Part shown: positions 34,106 to 41,916 of the stretch, piece after piece
Numbering within the stretch: the stretch's first letter is position 1
How the letters are laid out: each line of letters begins with the position of its first letter
Source of the DNA: RGUW01 sp040399325
Lineage (GTDB): Bacteria > Cyanobacteriota > Cyanobacteriia > PCC-6307 > Cyanobiaceae
DNA length: 64,000 nt
Assembly (NCBI GenBank): GCA_040399325.1
Contig: JBBASJ010000001.1
Coordinates: 1 to 64,000, forward strand
Direction: 5' to 3'
Notes under the pieces: generated by a model
Database searches by the model: none
What the model was told of the DNA's origin: nothing
The model's input: the letters and a program-made list of their open reading frames with translations, nothing else
Made by a program: the position numbers and the translations under genes

Positions 34106-34567
34106 GTGGGCCTGCGTTGGTCTGACTTCACCACTCCGTCGACCCTGCAGCTGGCGCCGCTGATCGAGCTGCTGCTCGAGCCTGTGGGCTGCCGCATGCT
34201 GCAGAGCCGCCTGCAGCTGGGGCTGCAGGAAGCCCTCGTGAATGCGGTGCGCCATGGCAACGGCTGTGATCCCTGCAAATGCGTGCGAGTCCGTCGCATC
34301 GAAACGCCGCGCTGGTGGATCTGGCAGGTCCAGGACGAAGGTCCGGGCCTGGCACCGAACGCGCGGTTCACCGCCTTGCCCGACCGGTGCGACGCCACCG
34401 CCGGACGGGGGCTGTTTCTGATCCACCACTGCTTTGATGATGTGCGCTGGAGCCGCCGCGGCAATCGGCTGCAGCTGGCGGTGGTCCGCAGCGCCACCGT
34501 TCGCGACGGCGCCGAGGGTGAGGCGGTGGTCAGCGCTTCTGGTGGCTTTCGCAGCCAGGGTCGCTGA
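34106..34567 (+). CDS. Anti-sigma-type HATPase (RsbW-like)
   Basis: A 153-residue protein with a HATPase_c_2 domain: LQLGLQEALVNAVRHGNGCD (N-box), WQVQDEGPGLAPNARF (G1) and ATAGRGLFLIHHCFDDVRW (G2). Such proteins are serine kinases or anti-sigma regulators in partner switching. Start GTG at 34106 after a possible -10 TAGGGT. No sigma or anti-anti-sigma gene is adjacent. The 3' end overlaps the convergent DUF6439 gene by 38 bp. Confidence 0.85.
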   Translation: MGLRWSDFTTPSTLQLAPLIELLLEPVGCRMLQSRLQLGLQEALVNAVRHGNGCDPCKCVRVRRIETPRWWIWQVQDEGPGLAPNARFTALPDRCDATAGRGLFLIHHCFDDVRWSRRGNRLQLAVVRSATVRDGAEGEAVVSASGGFRSQGR

Positions 34568-34862
34568 GCTCACCCCGCAGCCAGCCACTGGCGTTGTCGA
34601 CCAGGGATAGGGCCCTCTGGCGCGCCTCGCTCACCTGTGGTGCCGTTGGCCGGTCGCCACTGAGCAGCTGCACCAGCGCTGCAGCGAGCTGTTCGGCGGC
34701 GCGTCGGGGTCGCTGCCCCTTGAGGGCGTGCCAATCGCGGTCGTTGATGCTCAGCAATTGATGCAGCCTGATGGCGCAGTCGTGGGCCTCGGCTGGCCAG
34801 TCAGCTTGCCTGGGGCTGTGATCGGTACCGTTGCCGTCGCTCAAGGGGTGCCCCTGGCTCAT
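34530..34862 (-). CDS. DUF6439 family protein
   Basis: A 110-residue cyanobacterial protein of unknown function. The conserved core is AIRLHQLLSINDRDWHALKGQR, then RAAEQLAAALVQLLSG, followed by ARQRALSLVDNASGWLRG. It looks all-helical and soluble. ATG at 34862 begins MSQGHPLSDGNG. It ends inside the convergent anti-sigma-like gene. Confidence 0.75.
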   Translation of the reverse strand: MSQGHPLSDGNGTDHSPRQADWPAEAHDCAIRLHQLLSINDRDWHALKGQRPRRAAEQLAAALVQLLSGDRPTAPQVSEARQRALSLVDNASGWLRGELSDPGCESHQKR

Positions 34863-34902
34863 CTGCAGGCCATCCTGACGTCAGCCGAACCGCTCTGAGA
34901 CC

Positions 34903-35160
34903 ATGCACAACCGCCCGGGGCGCCTGAGGGGTCGGGTCCGCGTGCTGCATCACCTGCAGGCGCTGCTGAGTTTGCCGGCCATGGCCCGCGTCTCCAGTGG
35001 GGCTGCGGGGCGGCGCCAGCGCCAGCGCCTGGCCATTGCCCAGCGCCTGCTGGATCCCCTGCCCGCAGGGCTGGCGGCTCGCGGCGATGGTGAACGCTTC
35101 TGGCGCCTGCTGCGCTGGGGCGGGGCCGGCATGGTGCTGGCCTGGTTGCTGCAGCGCTGA
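34903..35160 (+). CDS. Small basic protein with C-terminal hydrophobic segment
   Basis: An 85-residue, strongly basic protein (many Arg in RGRVRVLHHLQAL and GRRQRQRLAIAQR) ending in a short hydrophobic stretch (WGGAGMVLAWLLQ) that may be a membrane anchor. Start ATG at 34903. The family is not recognised. It is convergent with the methyltransferase gene, with two bases between the stops. Confidence 0.6.
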   Translation: MHNRPGRLRGRVRVLHHLQALLSLPAMARVSSGAAGRRQRQRLAIAQRLLDPLPAGLAARGDGERFWRLLRWGGAGMVLAWLLQR

Positions 35161-35162
35161 GC

Positions 35163-36221
35163 TCAGCGGGGCTTGCGACCCTGCCAGACCCGCGTCATGT
35201 AATGCGACGCTGCCGACACCGCTTCAAAGCCCGCCGAGCTCAGGCGTGCGTTGATGTCGTCCCTGATGTAGTCGGGGTAGTAGGGCTCGTGGAACGCCCG
35301 CCTGAAGTTCTCCATCGCCAGTTCGAACTGGGGGGAATCGGCCAGCTGCACGGAGTCGGCGAGCACGAACACGCCGCCGGGCTCGAGCACGCGGAACGCT
35401 TCGTCGAGCACGTTCTGGCGCGCCTGCGGCGGCAGCTCATGCAGCAGAAACACACAGGTCACGGCCTGCACGCTGCCGTCGGCGAAGGGTGTCGCCTCGG
35501 CATTGCCCTGCACCAGCTGGGGCAGCTCGCCGGGCACGTCGGCCAGCCAACGGTTGGCCTGGCGCAGGTAGGCCTTTGACAGGTCGAGCCCCACCAGCTG
35601 GGCGTTGGGCAAGGCGCCGCGCAGTTGCATCAGCGTGCGTCCGGTGCCGGTGGCCAGATCCAGCACCCGGATCTGGCTTGCCGGTCGGTCGCTGAAGCTG
35701 CCCAGGCCCTGCAGCAGCGGTGCGATCACGCGCCGTCGCATGGGGTCGGCGGTGCCGTTGAACAGAATCTCGACCTGCAGGTCGTAGAGCGACGCCGAGG
35801 TGTCGCTCAGGTACCCATCGGTCTGGTGATGGAAGTTCTGCAGGTAGTAGTCAGGAAAGGCGTCGGTCTCGACGTCATGTGGCAGATCGCGAACGTTGCG
35901 CTCCTGGCGTCGGCTCCAGGTGCGGGGCGTGTCCAGCCACACCAACGGGTATCGGGCCGCCCAGTCAAGCCAGGGGGCGTCAAACAGCAGCGAGCTTGGG
36001 TAGAGGCCGCGCTCGGCCTCCTCCAGGTCGAGCTCATGCAGCCTGTCCATGGAACGCTTGAGCTCCTTGAACAGCTCTGGAGGAACCGGCACCGTGTTGG
36101 GGGCACCCTCAGGCGCCACCAGACCCATCAGTCGGGTGCTTGCTTCCTTGTGGACCAGACCCAGCAACCCCTTGCCGGTCTGCATCGTCTGGTAGGCCAG
36201 TTTGGTCAGCAGATCTGCCAT
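35163..36221 (-). CDS. Class I SAM-dependent methyltransferase
   Basis: A 352-residue protein. The first 170 residues are a family-specific helical part (LYPSSLLFDAPWLDWAARYPLV, and DYYLQNFHHQTDGYLSDTSA). A UbiE-like methyltransferase fold follows: RVLDLATGTGRTLMQLRGAL (SAM loop), LVGLDLSKAYLRQANR, TCVFLLHELPPQARQNVLDE, and LEPGGVFVLADSVQ. This layout is conserved in cyanobacteria and plants, but I cannot name the substrate; a prenylquinone or lipid is possible. ATG at 36221. Confidence 0.88.
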   Translation of the reverse strand: MADLLTKLAYQTMQTGKGLLGLVHKEASTRLMGLVAPEGAPNTVPVPPELFKELKRSMDRLHELDLEEAERGLYPSSLLFDAPWLDWAARYPLVWLDTPRTWSRRQERNVRDLPHDVETDAFPDYYLQNFHHQTDGYLSDTSASLYDLQVEILFNGTADPMRRRVIAPLLQGLGSFSDRPASQIRVLDLATGTGRTLMQLRGALPNAQLVGLDLSKAYLRQANRWLADVPGELPQLVQGNAEATPFADGSVQAVTCVFLLHELPPQARQNVLDEAFRVLEPGGVFVLADSVQLADSPQFELAMENFRRAFHEPYYPDYIRDDINARLSSAGFEAVSAASHYMTRVWQGRKPR

Positions 36222-36320
36222 CGCTCTCAGCAGGACCGGGCCAGGCCCGTCACAGGTACAGGTCTCATTTCAACGGATCCAGGTCGATGACCGCGGCTCG
36301 GAGGCCGGTCACAAGCGAGA

Positions 36321-36341
36321 AGCCCCGGGTTGACCGGGGCT
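36321..36341. terminator. Hairpin after glnA
   Basis: AGCCCCGG and CCGGGGCT pair around GTTGA, 35 bp past the glnA stop. There is no clean T-run on the glnA strand, so it is a weak intrinsic terminator or an mRNA 3' end stabiliser. Confidence 0.5.
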
Positions 36342-36375
36342 CCAAATGACGTCTCAGGGTTGGCGCAGCCGCTGA

Positions 36376-37794
36376 TCAGGCGTCGTAGTACATGGTGAAC
36401 TCGTGGGGGTGCGGCCGCTGGCGCAGCTGCTGCACCTCCTCGTACTTGAGGGCGATCCAGTTGTTGATGAAATCTTCGGTGAAGACCCCACCGGCCAGCA
36501 GATAGTCCTTGTCGGCGTCGAGGGCCTCAAGGGCGCCGTTGAGCGAAGCGGGTACGGTCGAAATCTTGGCCAGTTCCTCGGCCGACAGCTCGAACAGGTC
36601 GACATCGGTGCCATCGCCGGGGTCGATCTGATTCTTGATGCCGTCGATTCCGGCCATCAGCATGGCGGCAAACCCCAGGTAAGGGTTCGAGAGGGCGTCA
36701 CCCGAGCGGAACTCGAGGCGCTTGGCCTTGGGGCTGGGACCGGTGAGGGGAATGCGCACGGCGGCCGAGCGGTTGCCCTGGCTGTAGACCAGGTTCACCG
36801 GGGCCTCGAAGCCGGGCACCAGGCGCTTGTAGCTGTTGGTGGTGGGGTTGGTGAAGGCCAGGAAGCTGGGGGCGTGCTTGAGCAGGCCGCCGATGTACCA
36901 ACGGGCTGTCTGCGACAGGTTGGCGTAGGTGCCTTCTCCGAAGAACAGCGGGTTGCCGCCCTTCCAGAGACTCTGGTGCACGTGCATGCCGCTGCCGTTG
37001 TCGCCGAAGACCGGCTTGGGCATGAACGTGGCGGTCTTGCCGTACTTGCGCGCAATGTTGCGCACGACGTACTTGTAGATCATCACGTTGTCGGCGGCGC
37101 TGATCAGCTCCGCGAACTTGATGCCCAGCTCGTGCTGGGCCGTGGCCACCTCGTGGTGCTGCTTCTCGATGGGGACACCCAGGCTGCCCATGGTGAGCAG
37201 CATCTCGCTGCGCATGTCCTGCAGGGTGTCGTTGGGCGCAACCGGGAAGTAACCCTCCTTCAACTGGATTTTGTAGGCCAGGTTTCCGCCTTCCTCAAGA
37301 CGGGCCGTGTTCCAGGGCGCTTCGATCGAGTCGACGCTGTAAAAGCTGCTGCCGTTGGCGCTGTTGTAGCGCACATCGTCGAACACGAAGAATTCTGGTT
37401 CGGGGCCGAAATAGGCGGTGTCGGCGATCCCGGTGGTGCCGAGATAATCGAGGGCCTTCTGGGCCAGGGCGCGGGGGCAGCGGGCGTAGGGCTTGCCGCT
37501 GCGGGGCTCCTGGATCGAGCAGATCAGGCTGAGGGTCTTATGGCTGTAAAACGGATCGATCCAGGCGGTATTGGGGTCGGGCACCATCGCCATGTCGGAC
37601 TCGTTGATGGCTTTCCACCCGCGGATCGAAGAGCCGTCAAAGGCCACGCCGCTGACGAAGGCTTCGGCATCGATCAGGTCTTCACAGACCGTCAGGTGCT
37701 GCCACTTGCCGTGCAGATCGACGAACTTGAGATCGATCAGTTCGATCCCTTCGTCTTTGATCATGCGAAGGACGTCTTGGGCTGATTTGGCCAT
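36376..37794 (-). CDS. glnA: Glutamine synthetase type I
   Basis: A 472-residue enzyme that makes glutamine from glutamate, ammonium and ATP; it is the main entry of nitrogen in cyanobacteria. Seen: VDLHGKWQHLTV, AFDGSSIRGWKAINESDM (ammonium-site Asp), YFGPEPEFFVFD (metal Glu), VFGDNGSGMHVHQSLWKGG, KRLVPGFEAPVNLVYSQGNR and VRIPLTGPSPKAKRLEFRSGD. ATG at 37794. An NtcA-like box and -10 lie upstream, consistent with nitrogen control. Confidence 0.98.
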   Translation of the reverse strand: MAKSAQDVLRMIKDEGIELIDLKFVDLHGKWQHLTVCEDLIDAEAFVSGVAFDGSSIRGWKAINESDMAMVPDPNTAWIDPFYSHKTLSLICSIQEPRSGKPYARCPRALAQKALDYLGTTGIADTAYFGPEPEFFVFDDVRYNSANGSSFYSVDSIEAPWNTARLEEGGNLAYKIQLKEGYFPVAPNDTLQDMRSEMLLTMGSLGVPIEKQHHEVATAQHELGIKFAELISAADNVMIYKYVVRNIARKYGKTATFMPKPVFGDNGSGMHVHQSLWKGGNPLFFGEGTYANLSQTARWYIGGLLKHAPSFLAFTNPTTNSYKRLVPGFEAPVNLVYSQGNRSAAVRIPLTGPSPKAKRLEFRSGDALSNPYLGFAAMLMAGIDGIKNQIDPGDGTDVDLFELSAEELAKISTVPASLNGALEALDADKDYLLAGGVFTEDFINNWIALKYEEVQQLRQRPHPHEFTMYYDA

Positions 37795-37837
37795 GACAAG
37801 GGAAGAGAGAATGCCGCGCTCGCGTCGGCGTGCAGCG

Positions 37838-37880
37838 AAGGTACGGATCGCCCCGGGGAGTGTTTTGTATCAGCCGTAAC
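37838..37880 (-). promoter_or_regulatory. NtcA-type promoter of glnA
   Basis: On the glnA strand GTT-N8-TAC (37880-37867) differs from the NtcA consensus GTA-N8-TAC at one base. It is followed after 23 bp by TACCTT (37843-37838), which fits the -10 form TAN3T. This is the canonical spacing of an NtcA-activated promoter. The leader would be about 36 nt. Confidence 0.6.
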
Positions 37881-37917
37881 GGTTTTTTCGGTTCAGGCGC
37901 GCAGCTCGGGCAGGCGT

Positions 37918-37931
37918 CGGTTGCGTAACCG
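37918..37931. promoter_or_regulatory. Palindrome CGGTTGCGTAACCG between glnA and apcF
   Basis: CGGTT and AACCG are perfect arms around GCGT. It lies 38 bp upstream of the NtcA box on the glnA side and about 70-95 bp before the apcF start. It could be an operator for either gene; no factor is assigned. Confidence 0.3.
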
Positions 37932-38026
37932 TTTCTGTCAATCGGCCCAGAACGGCCCGCCCGCCTGGGTTCTGTCGGTTCAGCGGTGCTACTTTCGCGA
38001 TGCTGCAGCGACTTGATCGTTCCGCC

Positions 38027-38548
38027 ATGCGCGATGCCATCACCGGTCTGATCGGCCGATACGACCAGCTCGGTCGCTACCTGGATCGCGACGCCGTCGA
38101 TCGCATGAACGGCTACTACGCCGAGGCTGCCGAGCGTCTGGCTGTCGTCGAGCTGATCAACCGGGAGGCGGCCGAGATCGTGCGCGAAGCAGCCCAGCGG
38201 CTCTGGCTCGAAGATCCCGAGCTGATCCTGCCTGGTGGCAATGCCTACACCACGCGCCGGCTCTCGGCCTGTCTGCGTGACATGGACTACTTCCTGCGAT
38301 ACGCCAGCTATGCCCTGGTGGCTGATGACGTCACCATGCTCAACGAGCGGGTGCTGAACGGGCTCGACGACACCTATAAAAGTCTTGGCGTGCCGACGGG
38401 CCCCACGGTGCGCAGCATCGCCCTGCTGGCTGAAGTGGTCTGTGAAAAGGCCTCTGCTGCCGCTGTGATCAGCTCCGAAGACTGGGTTCGGGCTCCCTTC
38501 AATCACCTGTGCCAGGGTCTGGCCGCCACCAACGTGAGAGCGCGCTGA
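38027..38548 (+). CDS. apcF: Allophycocyanin beta-18-type subunit (ApcF)
   Basis: A phycobiliprotein of the phycobilisome core that, with the ApcE linker, helps pass energy to photosystem II. Seen: MRDAITGLIGRYDQLGRYLD, LPGGNAYTTRRLSACLRDMDYFLRY (Cys for the phycocyanobilin), ADDVTMLNERVLNGLDDTYKSLG and VPTGPTVRSIALL. I start at ATG 38027 (MRDAI), the usual start of the family, giving 173 residues; ATG at 38000 would add nine. The subunit is more divergent than ApcB, as expected for ApcF. Confidence 0.88.
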   Translation: MRDAITGLIGRYDQLGRYLDRDAVDRMNGYYAEAAERLAVVELINREAAEIVREAAQRLWLEDPELILPGGNAYTTRRLSACLRDMDYFLRYASYALVADDVTMLNERVLNGLDDTYKSLGVPTGPTVRSIALLAEVVCEKASAAAVISSEDWVRAPFNHLCQGLAATNVRAR

Positions 38549-38601
38549 GTGGCCTTTTAGGCTCCAACGATCGCCCCAGTTCGCCCTCCTTGCCCCCATC
38601 C

Positions 38602-39780
38602 GTGCTGCCCCCCATCAACACCAGTCACCGCAAGGTGCTGGATCCCATCAACACCCCGTCACGGTTGCTGTTGGGCCCTGGTCCATCCAACGCCCACCCC
38701 ACGGTGCTGGAGGCGCTGAGCCGCACCCCCATCGGTCACCTTGACCCGCTCTATGTCCATCTCATGGGTGAGGTGCAGGAGCTGCTGCGCTACGCCTGGC
38801 AGACCGACAACCGCCTGACGATTCCGATGAGCGGTACCGGCAGTGCGGCCATGGAGGCGACGCTCGCCAACACGATTGAGCCCGGCGACACGGTGTTGGT
38901 GGCGATCAAGGGATATTTCGGCCTGCGCCTGGCTGACATGGCCTCCCGTTACCGGGCCAAGGTGGTCACCATCGAGAAGCCCTGGGGTGAGGCCTTCTCA
39001 GCTGCCGAGATCGAGCATGCGCTCAGCACCCACAAACCGGCCATCCTGGCCATGGTGCATGCAGAGACCTCCAGTGGTGTCTGCCAGCCCATGGAGGGCA
39101 TCGGCGACCTGTGCCGCGCCCACGACTGCCTGCTGCTGCTCGACACCGTCACCTCCCTGGGTGGGGTGCCACTGTTTCTCGATGCTTGGAAGGTTGATCT
39201 GGCCTACAGCTGCAGCCAGAAAGGGCTGAGCTGCCCGCCCGGTCTGGGTCCCTTCACCATGGGGCCCCGGGCCGAAGCCAAGATGACCGCCCGCAGCAGC
39301 AAGGTCCCCAACTGGTACCTCGATGTGACCCTGCTCAACCAGTACTGGGGCAGCGACCGCGTCTACCACCACACAGCGCCGGTCAACATGAACTTCGGCA
39401 TGCGCGAGGCGCTGCGCCTGCTGGCCGAAGAGGGTCTTGACGCGGCCTGGGCCCGCCACCGCAGCAACGCAGAACGGCTGTGGGCCGGCCTTGAGCGACT
39501 TGGTCTGCAGCTGCATGTGCCAGAACCCCTGCGACTGCCGACCCTGACGACCGTGCGCATTCCCGAGGGGGTTGATGGCAAGGCGTTCAGCCTGCACTTG
39601 CTCAACAAGCACGGCATCGAAATGGGTGGTGGCCTCGGTGAGCTGGCCGGCAAGGTCTGGCGCATCGGACTCATGGGCTACAACAGCCAGCCGGCCAACG
39701 TCGATCGCCTGCTCAACCTGATCGAAACCGAATTGCCGGCCTTTGCGCCCGCCGGCCTCAGCGCTGCCGTCGCAGCCTGA
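38602..39780 (+). CDS. Alanine/serine-glyoxylate aminotransferase (class V)
   Basis: A PLP enzyme of the class V family, 392 residues from GTG at 38602 (LPPINTSHRKVLDP). Seen: RLLLGPGPSNAHPTVLEAL, RTPIGHLDPLYVHLM, SGTGSAAMEATLANTIEPGD, the PLP-lysine region YSCSQKGLSCPPGLGP, and GLGELAGKVWRIGLMG. In cyanobacteria it probably turns photorespiratory glyoxylate into glycine. The start could also be TTG at 38590. Its end overlaps tadA by 23 bp in convergent orientation. Confidence 0.92.
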   Translation: MLPPINTSHRKVLDPINTPSRLLLGPGPSNAHPTVLEALSRTPIGHLDPLYVHLMGEVQELLRYAWQTDNRLTIPMSGTGSAAMEATLANTIEPGDTVLVAIKGYFGLRLADMASRYRAKVVTIEKPWGEAFSAAEIEHALSTHKPAILAMVHAETSSGVCQPMEGIGDLCRAHDCLLLLDTVTSLGGVPLFLDAWKVDLAYSCSQKGLSCPPGLGPFTMGPRAEAKMTARSSKVPNWYLDVTLLNQYWGSDRVYHHTAPVNMNFGMREALRLLAEEGLDAAWARHRSNAERLWAGLERLGLQLHVPEPLRLPTLTTVRIPEGVDGKAFSLHLLNKHGIEMGGGLGELAGKVWRIGLMGYNSQPANVDRLLNLIETELPAFAPAGLSAAVAA

Positions 39781-40237
39781 ACCAGTCGCTCAGTTGCTGG
39801 CTCGCCTGCAGGGCCAGCACCCCGCCAGTGACCTGCATGGTGTGATGGGCGCTCGGATCGGTCGCCAGATCGAGACAACCGCCCAGGGCTCCCCGCTTGG
39901 GATCGTCAGCCCCAAAAACCACACGCCCCACCCGCGCCTGGATCAGGGCGCCGGCGCACATGGGACAGGGTTCGAGCGTCACCAGCAGGGTGCAGTCGTT
40001 GAAGCGCCAGTCGCCCAGCAACCGGGCCGCCTGGCCCAGAGCCACCAGCTCGGCATGGCCTAGGGGATCGGCATGCTGCTCACGGCGGTTGCTGCCCCAG
40101 CCGATGCAGCGCCCGCGGCCATCCAGCACGACCGCCGCCACGGGAATCTCCCCGCAGCGGCCGGTTCTGGCTGCACACCGCAGCAGGCGGGCCATCCATG
40201 ATTCCAGTACGGGGTCGTAGGACCCGGGCCGTTCCAT
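39758..40237 (-). CDS. tadA: tRNA-specific adenosine deaminase
   Basis: A 159-residue zinc deaminase that makes inosine at the wobble position 34 of tRNA-Arg(ACG). Seen: GEIPVAAVVLDGRG, the HAE motif in DPLGHAELVALGQAARLL, and the zinc motif TLEPCPMCAGALIQARV, then VVFGADDPKRGALGG. ATG at 40237; the frame remains open further upstream but runs antisense to the decarboxylase gene. Confidence 0.95.
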   Translation of the reverse strand: MERPGSYDPVLESWMARLLRCAARTGRCGEIPVAAVVLDGRGRCIGWGSNRREQHADPLGHAELVALGQAARLLGDWRFNDCTLLVTLEPCPMCAGALIQARVGRVVFGADDPKRGALGGCLDLATDPSAHHTMQVTGGVLALQASQQLSDWFRLRRQR

Positions 40238-40288
40238 GACGCCGTTGTAGCCGAGCGCGACAGGTGACAATGGGCCCACTGCGATCCA

Positions 40289-41710
40289 GTGCCGTTGGCC
40301 GTTGCGCCCCCAGCCCCACAGGCGAGTGCCGCCCTCCCCTTCGCCAGTGCAGAGCAGCTGGATCCGCGCCTGCAGGAGCTGCTCGAGGCCGCTTCGGCGC
40401 AGTTGTGTCATTGGCTGGGGTCGGCGGCCCAGCGTTCCCCCCTGCCTGGATTGTCGGTGCTGCCCGAGGTGGCACCCAGGCCCGCCGGACTGGCGACCCC
40501 GGCCTTGATGGCCGAGCTGCAGCTGGTGATGGAGGGGTCCTACAACGTCAACCATCCAGGCGCCCTGGCCCACCTGGACCCACCGCCGCTGATGGCGTCG
40601 ATTGCGGCCGAGCTGGTCTGCGCGGGCCTCAACAACAACCTTCTGGCTGAAGAACTGTCCCCGAGCCTCAGCCGCCTGGAACGCAGTCTCTGTGGCTGGC
40701 TGGCCGAGGCCATCGGGCTGCCGCAGGGCAGTGGTGGAGTGCCTGCCAGCGGTGGGACCCTCTCCAACCTGATGGCTCTGGTCACCGCCCGGGTGAGTCG
40801 CGGGCTTCAGCACTGCAGCGAGGCGGTGGTGCTGGCCAGCAGTGCGGCCCATGTCTCACTGAGCAAGGCGCTGCTGGTCATGGGGCTGCCGCCATCGGCC
40901 CTGCGCCCGCTGCCGGTCGATGCGCAGGGGCGGCTGGAACCCGACGCCCTGGCCCTCGAGCTCGAGGCTTGTGCGGCCGCCGGCATTCCGGTGCTGGCGG
41001 TGGTTGCCACGGCAGGGACAACGGTCTGCGGGGCCGTTGATCCACTGCCGGCCATGGCCTCACTGTGCCGGCTGCACGGCGTCTGGCTCCATGTGGATGG
41101 GGCGATCGGTGCGGTCTATGCCCTTGATCCTGCGCATGCACCCAGGGTCGAGGGACTCGCCCTGGCCGATTCGGTCACCATGAATCCCCAGAAGCTGCTG
41201 GGCATCACCAAGACCTCGTCACTGCTGCTTCTGGCCCAACCCGCCCAGTTGGCTGCCACGTTTGCCACAGGGCTTCCTTACATGGAGCCGAGCTGGGGCG
41301 GCAGCCATGGCGGTGACTGCGGCCTGCAGGGCACCCGGTCGGCCGAGGTGCTCAAGCTCTGGCTGGGGCTGCGCCAGTTGGGCTGCGAGGGCATCACGGC
41401 GATCCTGGATGGGGCCATCGCCCGGCGCCGTTGCCTGCAGGCCTTGCTCGAGCCCTGCCCGCGCCTGCTGCTGCGCCAGGGGGGGCTGCATCTGCTGGCC
41501 TTCACGCCCGATGCACTGAGCGCAGCTGAGGCCGACAGCTGGAGCCGTTCGACACGGCAGGAGCTCTTGGAGGCTCAACTGATGCTGTCGCGGCCCATGC
41601 ATCTGGGCCGCCACCACCTCAAGGCGGTGCTCGGCAATCCCCACACCCGCCAGGAGCACCTGCAGCAGCTGGCGACGATCGTCGGGCGCAGCGTCGAGGT
41701 CCAGCCATGA
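40289..41710 (+). CDS. PLP-dependent group II decarboxylase
   Basis: A 473-residue enzyme of the Ddc/GadA/diaminobutyrate-decarboxylase group. Seen: YNVNHPGALAHLDPPPLMAS, VPASGGTLSNLMALVTAR, ATAGTTVCGAVDPL, WLHVDGAIGAVYALDP and the PLP lysine in SVTMNPQKLLGITKTSSLLL. The substrate (aromatic amino acid, glutamate, cysteine sulfinate or 2,4-diaminobutyrate) cannot be told. GTG at 40289. The stop overlaps the small membrane gene by 4 bp (ATGA). Confidence 0.9.
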   Translation: MPLAVAPPAPQASAALPFASAEQLDPRLQELLEAASAQLCHWLGSAAQRSPLPGLSVLPEVAPRPAGLATPALMAELQLVMEGSYNVNHPGALAHLDPPPLMASIAAELVCAGLNNNLLAEELSPSLSRLERSLCGWLAEAIGLPQGSGGVPASGGTLSNLMALVTARVSRGLQHCSEAVVLASSAAHVSLSKALLVMGLPPSALRPLPVDAQGRLEPDALALELEACAAAGIPVLAVVATAGTTVCGAVDPLPAMASLCRLHGVWLHVDGAIGAVYALDPAHAPRVEGLALADSVTMNPQKLLGITKTSSLLLLAQPAQLAATFATGLPYMEPSWGGSHGGDCGLQGTRSAEVLKLWLGLRQLGCEGITAILDGAIARRRCLQALLEPCPRLLLRQGGLHLLAFTPDALSAAEADSWSRSTRQELLEAQLMLSRPMHLGRHHLKAVLGNPHTRQEHLQQLATIVGRSVEVQP

Positions 41711-41916
41711 GTCAGACCCGTGGACGCTGGGTGGCCCTGGTGACCGGCGCGTTGTCGGTGTTGATCGGTGTGGCCTACCTGGTCCTGATCACGCTGCTTG
41801 ACAGTCGTGGGCCCCTGTTGCCGCCGCCACCGGAAGCCCTGGGTTTCAGCGTGAATCAGGACGCGGCGGCAGCTGTTTCTCCCGTTGGCGTTTCAACGGC
41901 TCCACCACTCGGCTGA
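41707..41916 (+). CDS. Small single-pass membrane protein
   Basis: A 69-residue protein coupled to the decarboxylase by an ATGA overlap. The basic start SQTRGRW is followed by a membrane helix VALVTGALSVLIGVAYLVLI, then TLLDSRGPLLPPPPEALGF, a motif I recall from other Synechococcus proteins of unknown role. The last 20 residues (AAAAVSPVGVSTAP) lie over the 3' end of the convergent GTPase gene and look unconserved. Confidence 0.72.
   Translation: MSQTRGRWVALVTGALSVLIGVAYLVLITLLDSRGPLLPPPPEALGFSVNQDAAAAVSPVGVSTAPPLG

Noticed and set aside
36403..37785. 460-codon open frame opposite glnA
   Set aside because: Entirely antisense to a certain gene, with Val/Gly/His-rich composition and no family features.
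37795..37870. Glutamine riboswitch upstream of glnA
   Set aside because: The predicted leader is about 36 nt with no glnA-RNA core sequence or suitable stems.
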